Source: CAZHRK01 sp964534555
GTDB lineage: Bacteria > Babelota > Babeliae > Babelales > RVW-14
Length of the DNA: 64,000 nt
Direction: 5' to 3'
Assembly (NCBI GenBank): GCA_964534555.1
Contig: CAZHRK010000001.1
Location: forward strand, 62,001 to 126,000
Under the pieces are notes generated by a model. That model made no database searches. It worked only from the letters and a program-made list of their open reading frames with translations, and was not told the origin of the DNA. Position 1 is the first letter of the stretch, and the number at the start of each line of letters is the position of its first letter. Both the position numbers and the translations under genes were made by a program. Positions 26,058 through 35,497 of this stretch are shown one piece after another.

Positions 26058-28052
26058 TTATAGTGTTGCAATCAAGAGCGACAAGATTGAAACAAGCTTA
26101 ATCAAAATGTTAAGTGATGGGCCTGATGTATCCTTAAACGGATCCCCAACAGTGTCACCAACAACAGCAGCCTTGTGAGCATCAGAACCTTTACACTCAC
26201 CAGCTAGATGTCCTGCCTCGATATACTTCTTAGCGTTATCCCACGCACCACCAGCATTTGCCATAGTAAGCGCAAGTACAACACCTGTAAGCGTTGCTCC
26301 TGCTAAGAATCCACCAAGTGCCATACCGCCCTGTGCACCAAATGCATACTTAATCGCGATTGGTGAAAGGATCGTTACAATACCAGGAAGCATCATTTCT
26401 TGAAGTGCAGCTTTTGTGCTAATGCTTACGCAGCGAGCGTAATCAGCTGACGCTGTACCTTCCATCAATCCAGGAATTTCCTTGAACTGACGACGAACTT
26501 CCATCACCATTTTCCATGCTGCGCGACCAACTGAACGCATGGTAAGCGCTGAAAGGAAGAATGGGAGGCATCCACCAATAAACAAGCCAGTCAAAACAAC
26601 AGGATCAAAAAGATCAAGGTGTGGGATCTTAGCTTCTTGGCAATAGCCTTGGAAAAGAGCGAGTGATGCAAACACTGCAGATCCAATAGCAAAGCCTTTT
26701 CCAAGCGCAGCAGTCATGTTACCAAGAGCATCGAGCTTGTCGGTAATTTTACGTACTTCTGGGCCGAATCCTGACATTTCAGAAATTCCACCTGCGTTAT
26801 CTGCAATCGGGCCGTATGCATCAACAGTCATTGTCATACCAACTGTTGCAAGCATAGATACTGCAGCAAGTGCTACGCCATAAAAGCCGCCAAAGTTTTG
26901 ATATGAGATAAATACAATTGTTGCGATAGAGCAAACTGGCACAACGACAGACTCAAAACCAACAGATAAGCCGAAAATAAGCACTGTTCCAGCACCTGTT
27001 TTTGCTGACTCAGCAAGTCTTTTAACTGGTGTTCCGCTGGTGTAATGATCTGTAACCAAGCCAACGATAACGCCTGAAAGCGCACCCAGTGCAATTGAGC
27101 CAAACAACGTCATATCAAGACCCATGAACTGGAGGTACCAGTATGATGCGCCAATAAACGCTGCAATAGCGATATACGTTGCATGCTGGAGCAATGATGT
27201 AATTTTTGAAGGAATAATAAATGCCGCACCAAGACCAATAAGTGATGCAACAAGACCAAGCGCACACAGTGCAATAGGAAGCGTAAGGTAAAGAGGCTGT
27301 CCTGCATACTGCACAAGCGCTAGAACAATCGCACCAACAACAGAACCAACATATGATTCAAAAATGTCAGCACCCATACCAGCTGTATCACCAACGCAGT
27401 CACCTACGTTGTCTGCAATAACAGCAGGGTTGCGTGGATCGTCTTCAGGAATATTCATCTCTACTTTACCAACAAGGTCTGCTCCAACGTCTGCAGCTTT
27501 GGTATAAATACCGCCACCAACACGGGCAAAAAGAGCGATAGAGCTTGCACCAAGCGTATAGCTTGTAAGAATTCTGACAAGATCATACGCAGCATTGTCA
27601 TAGAAGTAGTAGAAAATACCGCCAAGGCCCAAGAGCCCCAAGCTTGCTACCACAAAACCCATAACAGAACCACCAAGAAGCGCTGTCAAAAATGCGCTTT
27701 TCTCGCCTTTATCACGAGCATCGATTGTTGTTGCTTCGTTTGCACGTGTTGCCGCAACCATCCCAACGTAACCAGCAAGCATTGATGATGCTGCACCGAT
27801 AACGTAAACAAGCGCGCACATTGAGTCAAAAACGTTTGCAAGCGCAACTACCGCTGCTGCAATAACAAACAGCAACACGGTGTATTCTTGCCTTAAAAAG
27901 GCCATTGCACCTTGTCTAATTAAAGCTGCGATCTCAGCTGCTTTTTTATCAGACTTTTTACGACGTGCGATACTCAAATAAGCAGCTAATGTCGCCATAA
28001 GGCCGAGGCCCGAAATAGCGATAAGCCACAACAATTGATCGAGCATGCTCAT
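26058..28052 (-). CDS. hppA: membrane-bound ion-translocating pyrophosphatase
   Basis: This enzyme hydrolyses pyrophosphate and pumps H+ or Na+ across the inner membrane. The 664-residue protein has about 16 membrane helices and the family's catalytic loops: KAADVGADLVGK, EDDPRNPAVIADNVGDCVGD, TVDAYGPIADNAGG and the final GDTVGDPFKDTSGPS. In the GN-T-A-A-x-GK loop the key position is Ala rather than Lys (GNMTAALGKGFA). By established family rules this marks the K+-dependent class, so Na+ pumping is possible. The ATG preceded by GAGGT is chosen over an upstream TTG. A TATAAT -10 element lies in the leader (minus strand) without a clear -35. Confidence 0.95.
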   Translation of the reverse strand: MSMLDQLLWLIAISGLGLMATLAAYLSIARRKKSDKKAAEIAALIRQGAMAFLRQEYTVLLFVIAAAVVALANVFDSMCALVYVIGAASSMLAGYVGMVAATRANEATTIDARDKGEKSAFLTALLGGSVMGFVVASLGLLGLGGIFYYFYDNAAYDLVRILTSYTLGASSIALFARVGGGIYTKAADVGADLVGKVEMNIPEDDPRNPAVIADNVGDCVGDTAGMGADIFESYVGSVVGAIVLALVQYAGQPLYLTLPIALCALGLVASLIGLGAAFIIPSKITSLLQHATYIAIAAFIGASYWYLQFMGLDMTLFGSIALGALSGVIVGLVTDHYTSGTPVKRLAESAKTGAGTVLIFGLSVGFESVVVPVCSIATIVFISYQNFGGFYGVALAAVSMLATVGMTMTVDAYGPIADNAGGISEMSGFGPEVRKITDKLDALGNMTAALGKGFAIGSAVFASLALFQGYCQEAKIPHLDLFDPVVLTGLFIGGCLPFFLSALTMRSVGRAAWKMVMEVRRQFKEIPGLMEGTASADYARCVSISTKAALQEMMLPGIVTILSPIAIKYAFGAQGGMALGGFLAGATLTGVVLALTMANAGGAWDNAKKYIEAGHLAGECKGSDAHKAAVVGDTVGDPFKDTSGPSLNILIKLVSILSLLIATL

Positions 28053-28170
28053 GAAACTACCTCGCAATCAAGAGTTAAAATGATACATTATACTAAAATT
28101 ACGACAGGCTAAGAGTGTAAAAGGAGTCGTCGTTTTTGTAAAGAAGAACCCCCCGAAAAGGCATTTGCAT

Positions 28171-28192
28171 TCTTACCCGGGCCAGGGTAGGA
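28171..28192 (+). promoter_or_regulatory. hairpin in the bioY leader
   Basis: TCTTACCC pairs with GGGTAGGA (one G-U) around GGGCCA, about 45 bases before bioY. There is no T-run, so it is not an ordinary terminator, and no known riboswitch class was recognised. Confidence 0.35.
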
Positions 28193-28237
28193 TGCTCTGA
28201 AAAAGATACCTATAGTTCTCTAGCCAGGGGATGTTTT

Positions 28238-28786
28238 ATGCTGACACTCATCTTTCAAAACTACAAAAAAATAAGCTCCAGCAGCGCTCTTAGAACAGTA
28301 GCACTACAAGCTACGCTGATACTTATTTATGCTGCAAGCTCTCAGGCTATCATTCCCCTGCCGTTTAATGCAGTACCTCTTTCTTTACAACCCCTTCCTG
28401 TCTATGTTTGTAGCTACATCTTTGGGTGGCATGCTGTTAGCGCATATGCAGCCTACGTAGGGCTTGGGGCGCTTGGGCTCCCGATCTTTTCGGCATTTCG
28501 CGGGGGTATCTTACACCTTGCTGGATTTACAGGTGGTTATTTATGGGGTTTCTTACTTGGCGCATCAGTTATTGCAGCGCTAAGAAGCCTCAAGCACCCA
28601 CTTGCGCTTATGGTCATGTATCTTGTCGCTACATGCATTCATTTTGCTTGTGGTATGGGGCAATTGAGCATGTTTGTGAGCCCTGACCAAGTTGTTCTTT
28701 TTGGTCTGCTCCCATTTTTAGTGGGTGATTTTATTATCAAGCCAACAGTGTTTGTTTTGACAAAAGGATTAAAGCGACTGTTTTAA
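28238..28786 (+). CDS. bioY: BioY-type biotin transporter substrate-binding subunit
   Basis: The 182-residue membrane protein has about six helices and the BioY pattern: IPLPFNAVPLSLQPLPVY, then the GLGALGLPIFSAFRGG segment and LAGFTGGYLWGF. BioY is the S component of ECF transporters for biotin and can work with or without the shared energising module. No ECF ATPase or T component lies in this window. It suggests biotin auxotrophy. It ends with a four-base overlap with the convergent secreted-protein gene. The ribosome site is GGGG close to the ATG. The leader contains a short hairpin. Confidence 0.88.
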   Translation: MLTLIFQNYKKISSSSALRTVALQATLILIYAASSQAIIPLPFNAVPLSLQPLPVYVCSYIFGWHAVSAYAAYVGLGALGLPIFSAFRGGILHLAGFTGGYLWGFLLGASVIAALRSLKHPLALMVMYLVATCIHFACGMGQLSMFVSPDQVVLFGLLPFLVGDFIIKPTVFVLTKGLKRLF

Positions 28787-29967
28787 AGTTGCGCTTTAAG
28801 ATTCACAAGATCAGAAGGGCTAACATCAGGGGTTAATACGCAAGCCATACGGCCAGCAGATACAACAATAGGAACGTGCGCGTTTACTACCCCGCGCCTA
28901 ATAAGTGATATAAAGTCTGGATGAGGCCTACGGCCACGAATAACCAAATTTGAAGGCTCTTGAAAAAGTATCTGCGCAACCTCTTGCTCATTAAGCTGAT
29001 AGAGCGCAGACCCCGTGTCAAAAAACACTCCCCACTTATTACTCACGCTATCGCTTGAAAGATCGTAAACACTCAAGGTGCGCAAGCATGGGCGCAGCAC
29101 CGCGCGATTACAGTATGATGGATTTTTGATGAGCTTGGACAAAAGCGGCGTGGTGCTTGCATAAAGTTTATACACGCCGGAAACTACTCCTGACGTAACT
29201 ATTTGAGCATCAAAAAGATAATCATCAAAATCGCCAAACCCAACAGCATCAACAGAATCAATTGATGTAGCCGCTAAAGACCGATCCATAGCAACAGCAG
29301 AAAGGTACAGCTCAGTATAAGCAAAAGCTTGGAGCATAACCCTAGGCCCAACAAGATCACTAAAGCGCATGAGTCGCGATTTGTAATCAGCCTCACTGCA
29401 CGATGATGGATTAATAACCACCAAAGTCAGATCATGGGCCGATAGAAGCTTAAACCCTTCTGCCAGCCATGCTGCCCAGAGTAGACCGTTTTCGGCAAAT
29501 GATACATGCACAACAGGAGTAGCAAGCCCGCCTTGGAGCAAGCAGCGCTCATACAACATAAAAAGAGCATATAACCGCCTACTGATATGCCAGCAGCGCA
29601 GACTACATGTTTTAAGATATGATTTACGCTGATTCCCTGGGGCTGCATTCCGCTCGTTTAAGCAAATAACAGCATCAAAAAAACGATCTATAAATGAACG
29701 AGCCGCCAAGGCTGGAAAGAGCTTTGCATAGAACTCAACTAGTTTCTCTTTGTTGCGCGCTATGCCATCACATTGAGCTTTTAAGCAATCAAAAGCCGCC
29801 TTAGTGGGAGGCTGAAAAAAATCATCTTTAGGGCTGTACCCATCAAGCACGGTGGTGCTAAAAAATCTTTCTAACTCTAGCAATCGCACATCACTCTGCG
29901 CACAAGCACTCTCAATACCGAACAAAAGAAAAATGAGCAGTATGTAATACAGCATACAAAGCCTCAT
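28783..29967 (-). CDS. secreted protein of unknown function
   Basis: The 394-residue protein has a strongly hydrophobic signal sequence (ending SACA/Q near residue 24) and a cysteine-rich mature part (around ten cysteines, suggesting disulfides outside the cytoplasm). The middle contains alternating beta/alpha segments (VVHVSFAENGLLWAAWLAEG, LTLVVINPSS) that look like a Rossmann-type or hydrolase-like fold, but no catalytic motif is recognised. ATG at residue 5 has a better-spaced AGG and is an alternative start. The 3' end overlaps bioY by four bases. Confidence 0.7.
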   Translation of the reverse strand: MRLCMLYYILLIFLLFGIESACAQSDVRLLELERFFSTTVLDGYSPKDDFFQPPTKAAFDCLKAQCDGIARNKEKLVEFYAKLFPALAARSFIDRFFDAVICLNERNAAPGNQRKSYLKTCSLRCWHISRRLYALFMLYERCLLQGGLATPVVHVSFAENGLLWAAWLAEGFKLLSAHDLTLVVINPSSCSEADYKSRLMRFSDLVGPRVMLQAFAYTELYLSAVAMDRSLAATSIDSVDAVGFGDFDDYLFDAQIVTSGVVSGVYKLYASTTPLLSKLIKNPSYCNRAVLRPCLRTLSVYDLSSDSVSNKWGVFFDTGSALYQLNEQEVAQILFQEPSNLVIRGRRPHPDFISLIRRGVVNAHVPIVVSAGRMACVLTPDVSPSDLVNLKAQL

Positions 29968-30060
29968 AAACTGACTAATGACCGCTGAAATTAACTATGC
30001 TAGACTTGCCGCTACGTGTCAAAGAATCTTCCTAGCCTCACCTAGATGACGAGGTATCCT

Positions 30061-31347
30061 ATGTCAATAACAACAATCAGCCCATTCCGCGCAATACTCT
30101 TGTGCATTAACTCCATGATTGCAGCAGGGCTTTTTATTAACCCAAAACCATTAACTCTTATGGCTGGGGAATTTGGATTCTTAGGGTACGCAATCAGCGC
30201 GGTGATTCTTTATCCACTCATCCTGTGTGTAGCTGAGCTAACCCGCCTTCATCCTGTTGCAGGTGGGCTCTATGTTTACAGCAAAACATATCTTGGTAGC
30301 TGGGCAGGTTTTATTGCTGGGTGGTCTTATTTTATTGGCAAAACAACAACCGTTGCGGTCCTTATGCACCGCTTTGTGTGCTTTATTCAGCCGCATATCC
30401 CAGTCGTAGAAGCCCTTCCAACGCTGCTTGTTGATTGTGCGCTTATCAGCTTTTTTGTCTTGCTCAACATCAGAGGTATTTCAGTAGGTGGGAAAATTCA
30501 GTACGTCTTTGCAGCGCTTAAGGGGATCCCGCTCATATTTTCTTTTGCTATCGGAGCGCTCTATTTTGACACAGGACACTTCTTTGGGGAGTTTGACTAC
30601 GTAGGAGTGCTTGGCACTATTCCAATCGCAGTCTTTGCCCTTCTTGGTTTTGAAGTTATTTGCTCGATTGCAAACATGATCGAAGATGCAAAAAATAATA
30701 CATCTCGCGTTATTCTGACTTCTTTTTATGTCGTTGCAACAGTTGATATTTTGTTTCAACTAGCTGCGTACGGAGTCCTTGGAACAGGACTTATTGATAT
30801 CACAGAGCCGATTCTACGTATCGCAAGCACAGCATTTGGTGCAAGCGTGATTGGCTCACTGCTTAACGCAGCGGTATTTACTTCGATTCTTGGGGGATTT
30901 TTCTCATTGCTAACAAGTAATTGCTGGAACCTTGCAACAATAAGCAAAGCAGGCCACCTACCCTTTAAAAAAATACTTAGCTACACAAACAATAACAACG
31001 TCCCAGTCTTCAGCCTTATCATCGAAGCTGCGCTTGCAGTTGTTATTCTTTCGATCACGGTTAATCAGGTGCCGCTGCAAAACATGTCCGTATTTGCTCA
31101 AATTATCTGCTACTCGCTCACTGCTGGCGCTGCGCTCATAGCAGTACTTGAAGGCGCAACAAAAAAAATCAGTAAAGTAACGCCTTTTCTTGCTGTAGCA
31201 AGCTGTTGCCTAATTATGGGTATATCGCTGCATAGAATAATTCAGAGTGGCGTATCCACACCATTCTTGATTATTTACGGCGCAGGCTATGCGCTCGCAA
31301 TAAGCAAAATCTTGCTCAAGAAAAAAGCTAGCGGCGACCACGCTTAG
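30061..31347 (+). CDS. APC-superfamily amino-acid permease
   Basis: This third APC permease of the window has 428 residues and about 12 helices. It has the helix-1 motif NSMIAAGLFINP and, like the permease near position 5,000, the HPVAGGLYVYSKTYLG segment, ALLGFEVICSIANMIEDAKNNTSRVI, and a similar helix-6 region. It is therefore a closer paralogue of that protein (CCAVADQLENAKKNASRVI) than of its operon partner. GAGG six bases before the chosen ATG sets the start; an in-frame ATG five codons upstream lacks a site. Its end overlaps the convergent small membrane protein by 20 bases. Confidence 0.9.
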   Translation: MSITTISPFRAILLCINSMIAAGLFINPKPLTLMAGEFGFLGYAISAVILYPLILCVAELTRLHPVAGGLYVYSKTYLGSWAGFIAGWSYFIGKTTTVAVLMHRFVCFIQPHIPVVEALPTLLVDCALISFFVLLNIRGISVGGKIQYVFAALKGIPLIFSFAIGALYFDTGHFFGEFDYVGVLGTIPIAVFALLGFEVICSIANMIEDAKNNTSRVILTSFYVVATVDILFQLAAYGVLGTGLIDITEPILRIASTAFGASVIGSLLNAAVFTSILGGFFSLLTSNCWNLATISKAGHLPFKKILSYTNNNNVPVFSLIIEAALAVVILSITVNQVPLQNMSVFAQIICYSLTAGAALIAVLEGATKKISKVTPFLAVASCCLIMGISLHRIIQSGVSTPFLIIYGAGYALAISKILLKKKASGDHA

Positions 31348-31834
31348 AGGCTAAATGCTTAATAAATAAACGGCTGCTTGGGTACCAGTATGGAAACACC
31401 CTGCCACTCAGCGCAACACCGACACCAATAATTGATTCGATAAGACACCCAACAGAAACAATAAGACCGGCAACGCCTGCGAGTGTAATAAGCTTGTGAT
31501 AGCCTGTGTATTTTCCAATCAAGACGCAAACAAAAGCAACCCCATAATAACGCAAAAGCCATAGATTAAAGTGGTACGCTGCTTGTGCGTTATCATGCAC
31601 AAGTGCAGACTTTTTCTTATAGCGCATGAGTGATACAGAGATTGGAATACTGCAGAGTGTTAACAAGATAGGCTTAATCGGTAATTTTGATGTATCAAAT
31701 AAATCAAAGCTACCATTACCTCCTGGCACAAGCGCATCCCAGTGATAAATAATTAAATAAGTAAACCAAATAACAGTAATAATAGGCACGTGTGCAAGAC
31801 TTGCCCAAACACGCTCTTTCATAATTTTATTCAC
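31328..31834 (-). CDS. small four-helix membrane protein (DUF4870-like)
   Basis: The 168-residue protein has four hydrophobic segments, the first near residues 10-30. The HDNAQAAYHFNLWLL motif before the third is characteristic of the DUF4870/Tic20-like family (usually K-x-x-F-x-x-x-H-x-x-Q-A-x-N-F-x). The function of that family is unknown. It uses a GTG start with GAGG eight bases upstream; the ATG four codons later is too far from the site. It follows gpmI by ten bases and is probably co-transcribed with it, without an obvious functional link. Confidence 0.7.
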   Translation of the reverse strand: MNKIMKERVWASLAHVPIITVIWFTYLIIYHWDALVPGGNGSFDLFDTSKLPIKPILLTLCSIPISVSLMRYKKKSALVHDNAQAAYHFNLWLLRYYGVAFVCVLIGKYTGYHKLITLAGVAGLIVSVGCLIESIIGVGVALSGRVFPYWYPSSRLFIKHLASKRGRR

Positions 31835-31844
31835 AGTTATAACC

Positions 31845-33386
31845 TCATTTTGGCAAATAGCTTTTATCCATACATGGTGGCGGCCTGATCCCTAAATGCT
31901 CTAAAATTGTTGGCGCAACACAGCTAAGCCCCGCAGTACCCCCCTGCATAACCTTATGCTCATACTGATTGCCCACAACAATAAATGGAACAGGATTTAC
32001 GGTGTGAGCTGTTCGTGGGGTGCCATCTTGATTAATCATCATTTCAGCATTCCCATGATCGCCCACAATCATCATCGTGCCCCCAAGGCGGCTCACTACT
32101 TCATGGTACAGAAGTGAAAGTTGTTGATCAATAAAGCTGCAAGCTTGCATGGTAGCCTCAAGATCACCAGAGTGGCCAACCATGTCAGGATTTGCATAGT
32201 TAACCAAATAGAGAAGGTGCCCTTTTGCCCTAATATTTCTAATCAGCTCATTTGTAATTGCCTGCGCTGACATCTCAGGGTGTGCTTTATAATCCCTCGC
32301 TTTTATCGATGGAATAAGTATGCGCTCTTGGCGAGCAGAAACAACATCACGCATGCCCCTAAAAAAATACGTGACGTGCGCGTACTTCTCTGTTTCTGCT
32401 ATGAGGCAGGTAGTAGCTTGAGGCATCTCACGTTCAAGTACATCAAAAAGCGTATCTTGAATAGAAACCGGCTGCAAAAACGTGCTGATTTTTTCACCTT
32501 GGAGGGCTTGATCATAAAGGGTTGCACCAAGGCAAAAAGCAAGTGTTCCTTTGCCTGTGCAGAGCGGGTTATTAAAATGAACAAAATCGCTTTTTACAAA
32601 AGAAGACGCAAGTTGACGCATGCGATCTGGTCTAAAATTAAGAAAAATAACCCCATCACCAGGGTTAATAAAATTGCCTCCCTGCAACAGATGCGGCTTG
32701 ATAAACTCATCTGTAATGCCATCAGCATATGATGCAGTTAAAACATCCTGCCAGTGAGGCATTCTTGAAGCGCTTCCTGTGAGCATTTGATACGCTTGTG
32801 CAGTGCGATCCCAATTTGTATCTCGGTCCATAGCATAAAATCGGCCAATTACTGATCCTAGACTAACGCTAGGATGAAGCCTGATATAACTATCAAGTTC
32901 ACCTAGATACCCGCTAGCCGATTGAGGGTCAACATCACGGCCATCAAGCACCGCATGCACAACCACCCTGCCTACGCCAAGCCTCGTAAGATGATCGAGG
33001 AGTAAGTATAAATGAGCGGTATGGCTATGAACCCCCGCATCTGAAAGGAGGATCGTAACATGAACGGCACTACCCTTGCCAAGGGTAGCAATCTGGGGCA
33101 CCAAGCAATTTGTTACAGCTTGATAATTTTGGAGCCAATGAGTAAGCCTGAGGACGTTTGCGGGGATAACTCTTCCGGCGCCAAGCGTCAGGTGCCCAAC
33201 CTCAGAGTTGCCAATCATACCCGGCATAAGACCAACCGCACTGCCAGCTGCTTCTAAAATCTTGTGGGGATAGTGCTTTAGGAGGGTATTATAGAAAGGC
33301 ATAGAAGCAAGAGCAGGCGCGTTGCCTAGCTTATGTTGAGCGACCCCAAAGCCATCTAAGACTATAAGCATTGTGGTTTTTTGCAT
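31845..33386 (-). CDS. gpmI: 2,3-bisphosphoglycerate-independent phosphoglycerate mutase
   Basis: This enzyme interconverts 3- and 2-phosphoglycerate with a Mn2+-dependent phosphoserine mechanism, in lower glycolysis or gluconeogenesis. At 513 residues it has normal length. Visible metal and catalytic motifs are IVLDGFG at the start, GNSEVGH with the catalytic serine near residue 60, VLDGRDV, RFYAMDRDTNWDR, NFRPDRMRQL, NYANPDMVGHSG and VGDHGNAE. GGAGGGG precedes the ATG. It pairs functionally with ppsA elsewhere in the window. Confidence 0.96.
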   Translation of the reverse strand: MQKTTMLIVLDGFGVAQHKLGNAPALASMPFYNTLLKHYPHKILEAAGSAVGLMPGMIGNSEVGHLTLGAGRVIPANVLRLTHWLQNYQAVTNCLVPQIATLGKGSAVHVTILLSDAGVHSHTAHLYLLLDHLTRLGVGRVVVHAVLDGRDVDPQSASGYLGELDSYIRLHPSVSLGSVIGRFYAMDRDTNWDRTAQAYQMLTGSASRMPHWQDVLTASYADGITDEFIKPHLLQGGNFINPGDGVIFLNFRPDRMRQLASSFVKSDFVHFNNPLCTGKGTLAFCLGATLYDQALQGEKISTFLQPVSIQDTLFDVLEREMPQATTCLIAETEKYAHVTYFFRGMRDVVSARQERILIPSIKARDYKAHPEMSAQAITNELIRNIRAKGHLLYLVNYANPDMVGHSGDLEATMQACSFIDQQLSLLYHEVVSRLGGTMMIVGDHGNAEMMINQDGTPRTAHTVNPVPFIVVGNQYEHKVMQGGTAGLSCVAPTILEHLGIRPPPCMDKSYLPK

Positions 33387-33411
33387 TAAAACCCCTCCAG
33401 CCGTACCGCTT

Positions 33412-33439
33412 TTTACAAAAACATTTTTTTGTTTAGACT
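33412..33439 (+). promoter_or_regulatory. candidate promoter of the small membrane protein gene
   Basis: TTTACA and TAGACT are 16 bases apart in the divergent gap after gpmI. It is a weak match judged by eye. Confidence 0.3.
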
Positions 33440-33506
33440 GTACGGGCTGAGAGTAGTAAAATAGATAATAATGCGTAAAGCTTCTGATGCAATACGAGGT
33501 TGAGAC

Positions 33507-33908
33507 ATGAAATTCTTACTTTTTTTCCTTCTAACAACAGTTTTCCAGACAGCAGCTGTTTTCGCAAATCAACACGCTGAAGTATCAACAGTCTCAGCAG
33601 AGGCGCCTAAAAGCGCTGATACAGCTGACAATCAAAACGGTCTTCCTATCGCGACTGAGTGCGAAGATGATGATTTTGACCCAGAGCTCATAAATGCAGA
33701 GGTGCTTAATGCTAATAACCCAAGCAAGCAACAACTGCTCTCGCTTGTTTTTGCGGTAATTGCCCTTGAAGCTGCTCGTCGAAATGAAGACCTTGGAAAA
33801 TTCTTAGAGCGCAATAAAACGGCAGTCATTGCCTTGTGCGCAGCTGGAATCGCCGCAGGTCCGGCATGGCTTGTCATTCAAAAAATACGCGATCAAAAAG
33901 CGTCTTAA
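33507..33908 (+). CDS. small exported single-span membrane protein, unknown
   Basis: The 133-residue protein has a signal peptide (ending VFA/NQ near residue 20), an acidic spacer (ECEDDDFDPEL), a helix and a C-terminal membrane span (AVIALCAAGIAAGPAWLVI, about residues 108-126) with a basic tail. It is not a recognised family. rsmE follows five bases after its stop and is probably co-transcribed. Confidence 0.65.
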   Translation: MKFLLFFLLTTVFQTAAVFANQHAEVSTVSAEAPKSADTADNQNGLPIATECEDDDFDPELINAEVLNANNPSKQQLLSLVFAVIALEAARRNEDLGKFLERNKTAVIALCAAGIAAGPAWLVIQKIRDQKAS

Positions 33909-33913
33909 TTTTT

Positions 33914-34630
33914 ATGCTTGATAAACATATATTTGCAATTTACAGCCAGCAATTAACCGTTGCTGGCTCTTCTATTGTTTGCACATCACCAGAAGCTTTT
34001 CACAGAGTTCGTAGAGTACTCCACCTTTCTGCAGGTGAAGACATTATTTTATTTGATGGAAAAACTAAGCACGAGTGCACCATCAGTGGGCTTAACGATA
34101 AAAAAGAGACGCTTGATCTTGAGGTGAAAAAAAGTGAATCAATCACCCCGCTTGCGCCATCAATCACTCTTCTCTGCTGCCTTACAAAAAAAGAAGCATT
34201 TGAAGAGATCGCGTATCATGCTGGCCAGCTAGGAATAACAGCGTTACAGCCAGTAATCAGCAAAAAAATTCACCGTAATTGGCTGACACCTAAAGACCTT
34301 ATTAGAATTGAAAAGCTTATTGTTGCCGGATGCGAACAAGCAAAGCAGTATGCTATTCCAGCACTATTGCCTGCAATCGAAATACATGAAGCAGCAAAAG
34401 TAGCTCAGCTTATGACTGCTGAAGCAGGCCATGAATCACTCGTATCACTCTGCACAAACAAGCAAGAAAATTACACAATCTTAATTGGGCCGGAGGGTGG
34501 ATTTTCTCCTGAAGAAATCACGCTCTTGAGCAATGCAAAAACCACGTTCTTTAGCCTGACTCCAAGTATCTTACGGAGCCAAGAGGCCGTACTGCTTGCA
34601 GCAGGAATCATACGAACAGCCTTTAAATAG
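33914..34630 (+). CDS. rsmE: 16S rRNA m3U1498 methyltransferase
   Basis: This SPOUT-class (knotted) SAM-dependent enzyme methylates the N3 of U1498 (E. coli numbering) of 16S rRNA in the small subunit. The 238-residue protein shows the N-terminal PUA-like region with HRVRRVLHLSAGEDIILFDG. In the knot it has LIGPEGGFSPEEI and the closing LTPSILRSQEAVLLAAGII. The start is set at MLDKHIF, five bases after the previous stop; a longer frame overlaps that gene and is unlikely. Its 3' end overlaps the convergent tsaB by eight bases. Confidence 0.93.
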   Translation: MLDKHIFAIYSQQLTVAGSSIVCTSPEAFHRVRRVLHLSAGEDIILFDGKTKHECTISGLNDKKETLDLEVKKSESITPLAPSITLLCCLTKKEAFEEIAYHAGQLGITALQPVISKKIHRNWLTPKDLIRIEKLIVAGCEQAKQYAIPALLPAIEIHEAAKVAQLMTAEAGHESLVSLCTNKQENYTILIGPEGGFSPEEITLLSNAKTTFFSLTPSILRSQEAVLLAAGIIRTAFK

Positions 34631-35309
34631 GCGGATTCTTTATAGAGAAATAACTATTTTTTAAGTAGTAGGCTTCAAGCTTATTGGTATAGCGCTTAGG
34701 ATTAGCCATATACAAAGCGCAGCCTAACTCACCAACTGCATGAGCATCAGCTGTTTCAGCTTTTGGCGTAGCTATCGAATAATCAACACCTGCAAGATCA
34801 AGTCCCGCTTGCGCCAAAGCAACCCCATTACCATTAATTATGACATGCCTGCCTAAGGCTTTTAAGCGCGGCGCGAGCTCTTTTATTGAGATAAAAAACT
34901 CTTCATCTTCAGCATGACCACCGTACAACCCAACATAAAGCTCATTATTGTAGGCATTAAGAAGCGAGCATATAACTTTGTCATGGGTGTCATGTGAGCG
35001 TTTTGTCACAGCTGCAAGAGCTGCAAGTCCAGAAACCCCAACAAGCGGCTTTCCTGTTGCATAGCCAATACCGTTTACGGTTGCAAGCGCAACGCGCAAA
35101 GACATGAATGCCCCAGGACCATGATCAACAATAAGTGCCTGACAATCATTTATTGAGTATCCTGCCGCCGCAAGAAAAGACTCGATCTTAGGAATAATTT
35201 GAGAACTAGATCGAGCCCCAGCATGGTGCTCAGAAGAGACAAAAATACTGTCTACGAACAATCCAAGATCGATCGCGCTATAGGTTGCTTGAATACTTAG
35301 AAAAACCAC
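34623..35309 (-). CDS. tsaB: tRNA t6A37 biosynthesis protein TsaB
   Basis: TsaB is the inactive paralogue of TsaD that scaffolds the complex making threonylcarbamoyl-adenosine at tRNA position 37. The 228-residue protein has the ASKHA-fold N-terminus with HHAGARSSSQIIPKI, then the conserved VDHGPGAFMSLRVALATVNGIG and GVSGLAALA. The start is GTG without a clear ribosome site, five bases after a zinc-ribbon gene on the same strand, so translation is probably coupled. Confidence 0.9.
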   Translation of the reverse strand: MVFLSIQATYSAIDLGLFVDSIFVSSEHHAGARSSSQIIPKIESFLAAAGYSINDCQALIVDHGPGAFMSLRVALATVNGIGYATGKPLVGVSGLAALAAVTKRSHDTHDKVICSLLNAYNNELYVGLYGGHAEDEEFFISIKELAPRLKALGRHVIINGNGVALAQAGLDLAGVDYSIATPKAETADAHAVGELGCALYMANPKRYTNKLEAYYLKNSYFSIKNPPI

Positions 35310-35314
35310 AGTTG

Positions 35315-35497
35315 CTATTCGTTATGCTTTTTTAACTTTTGCTTTTGATAAAAGATGCTAAACGCATCATCTTTAATGGTGTTTTCTCGCTTTTCAATCA
35401 CTTTCCCGCAATTGAGGCATTTCCATCCCTCAAAATTAATAAAGTGATCAAAAAATGACTGCATCACCATTAATCCAAAACATTTTGGACAACGCAT
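35315..35497 (-). CDS. small zinc-ribbon protein
   Basis: This 60-residue protein has two CxxC knuckles (CPKC at residues 3-6 and CLNC at about 27-30), the classic zinc-ribbon spacing, and a basic C-terminus. Its role is unknown; nucleic-acid or protein binding would fit. GGAGGGAGAG before the ATG is a strong ribosome site. tsaB follows after five bases, so it is the first gene of a two-gene operon. Confidence 0.75.
   Translation of the reverse strand: MRCPKCFGLMVMQSFFDHFINFEGWKCLNCGKVIEKRENTIKDDAFSIFYQKQKLKKHNE

Noticed and set aside
28160..28237. riboswitch in front of bioY
   Set aside because: No known class matches; only a short hairpin is visible, and biotin riboswitches are not established. 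It is kept as a low-confidence leader hairpin.
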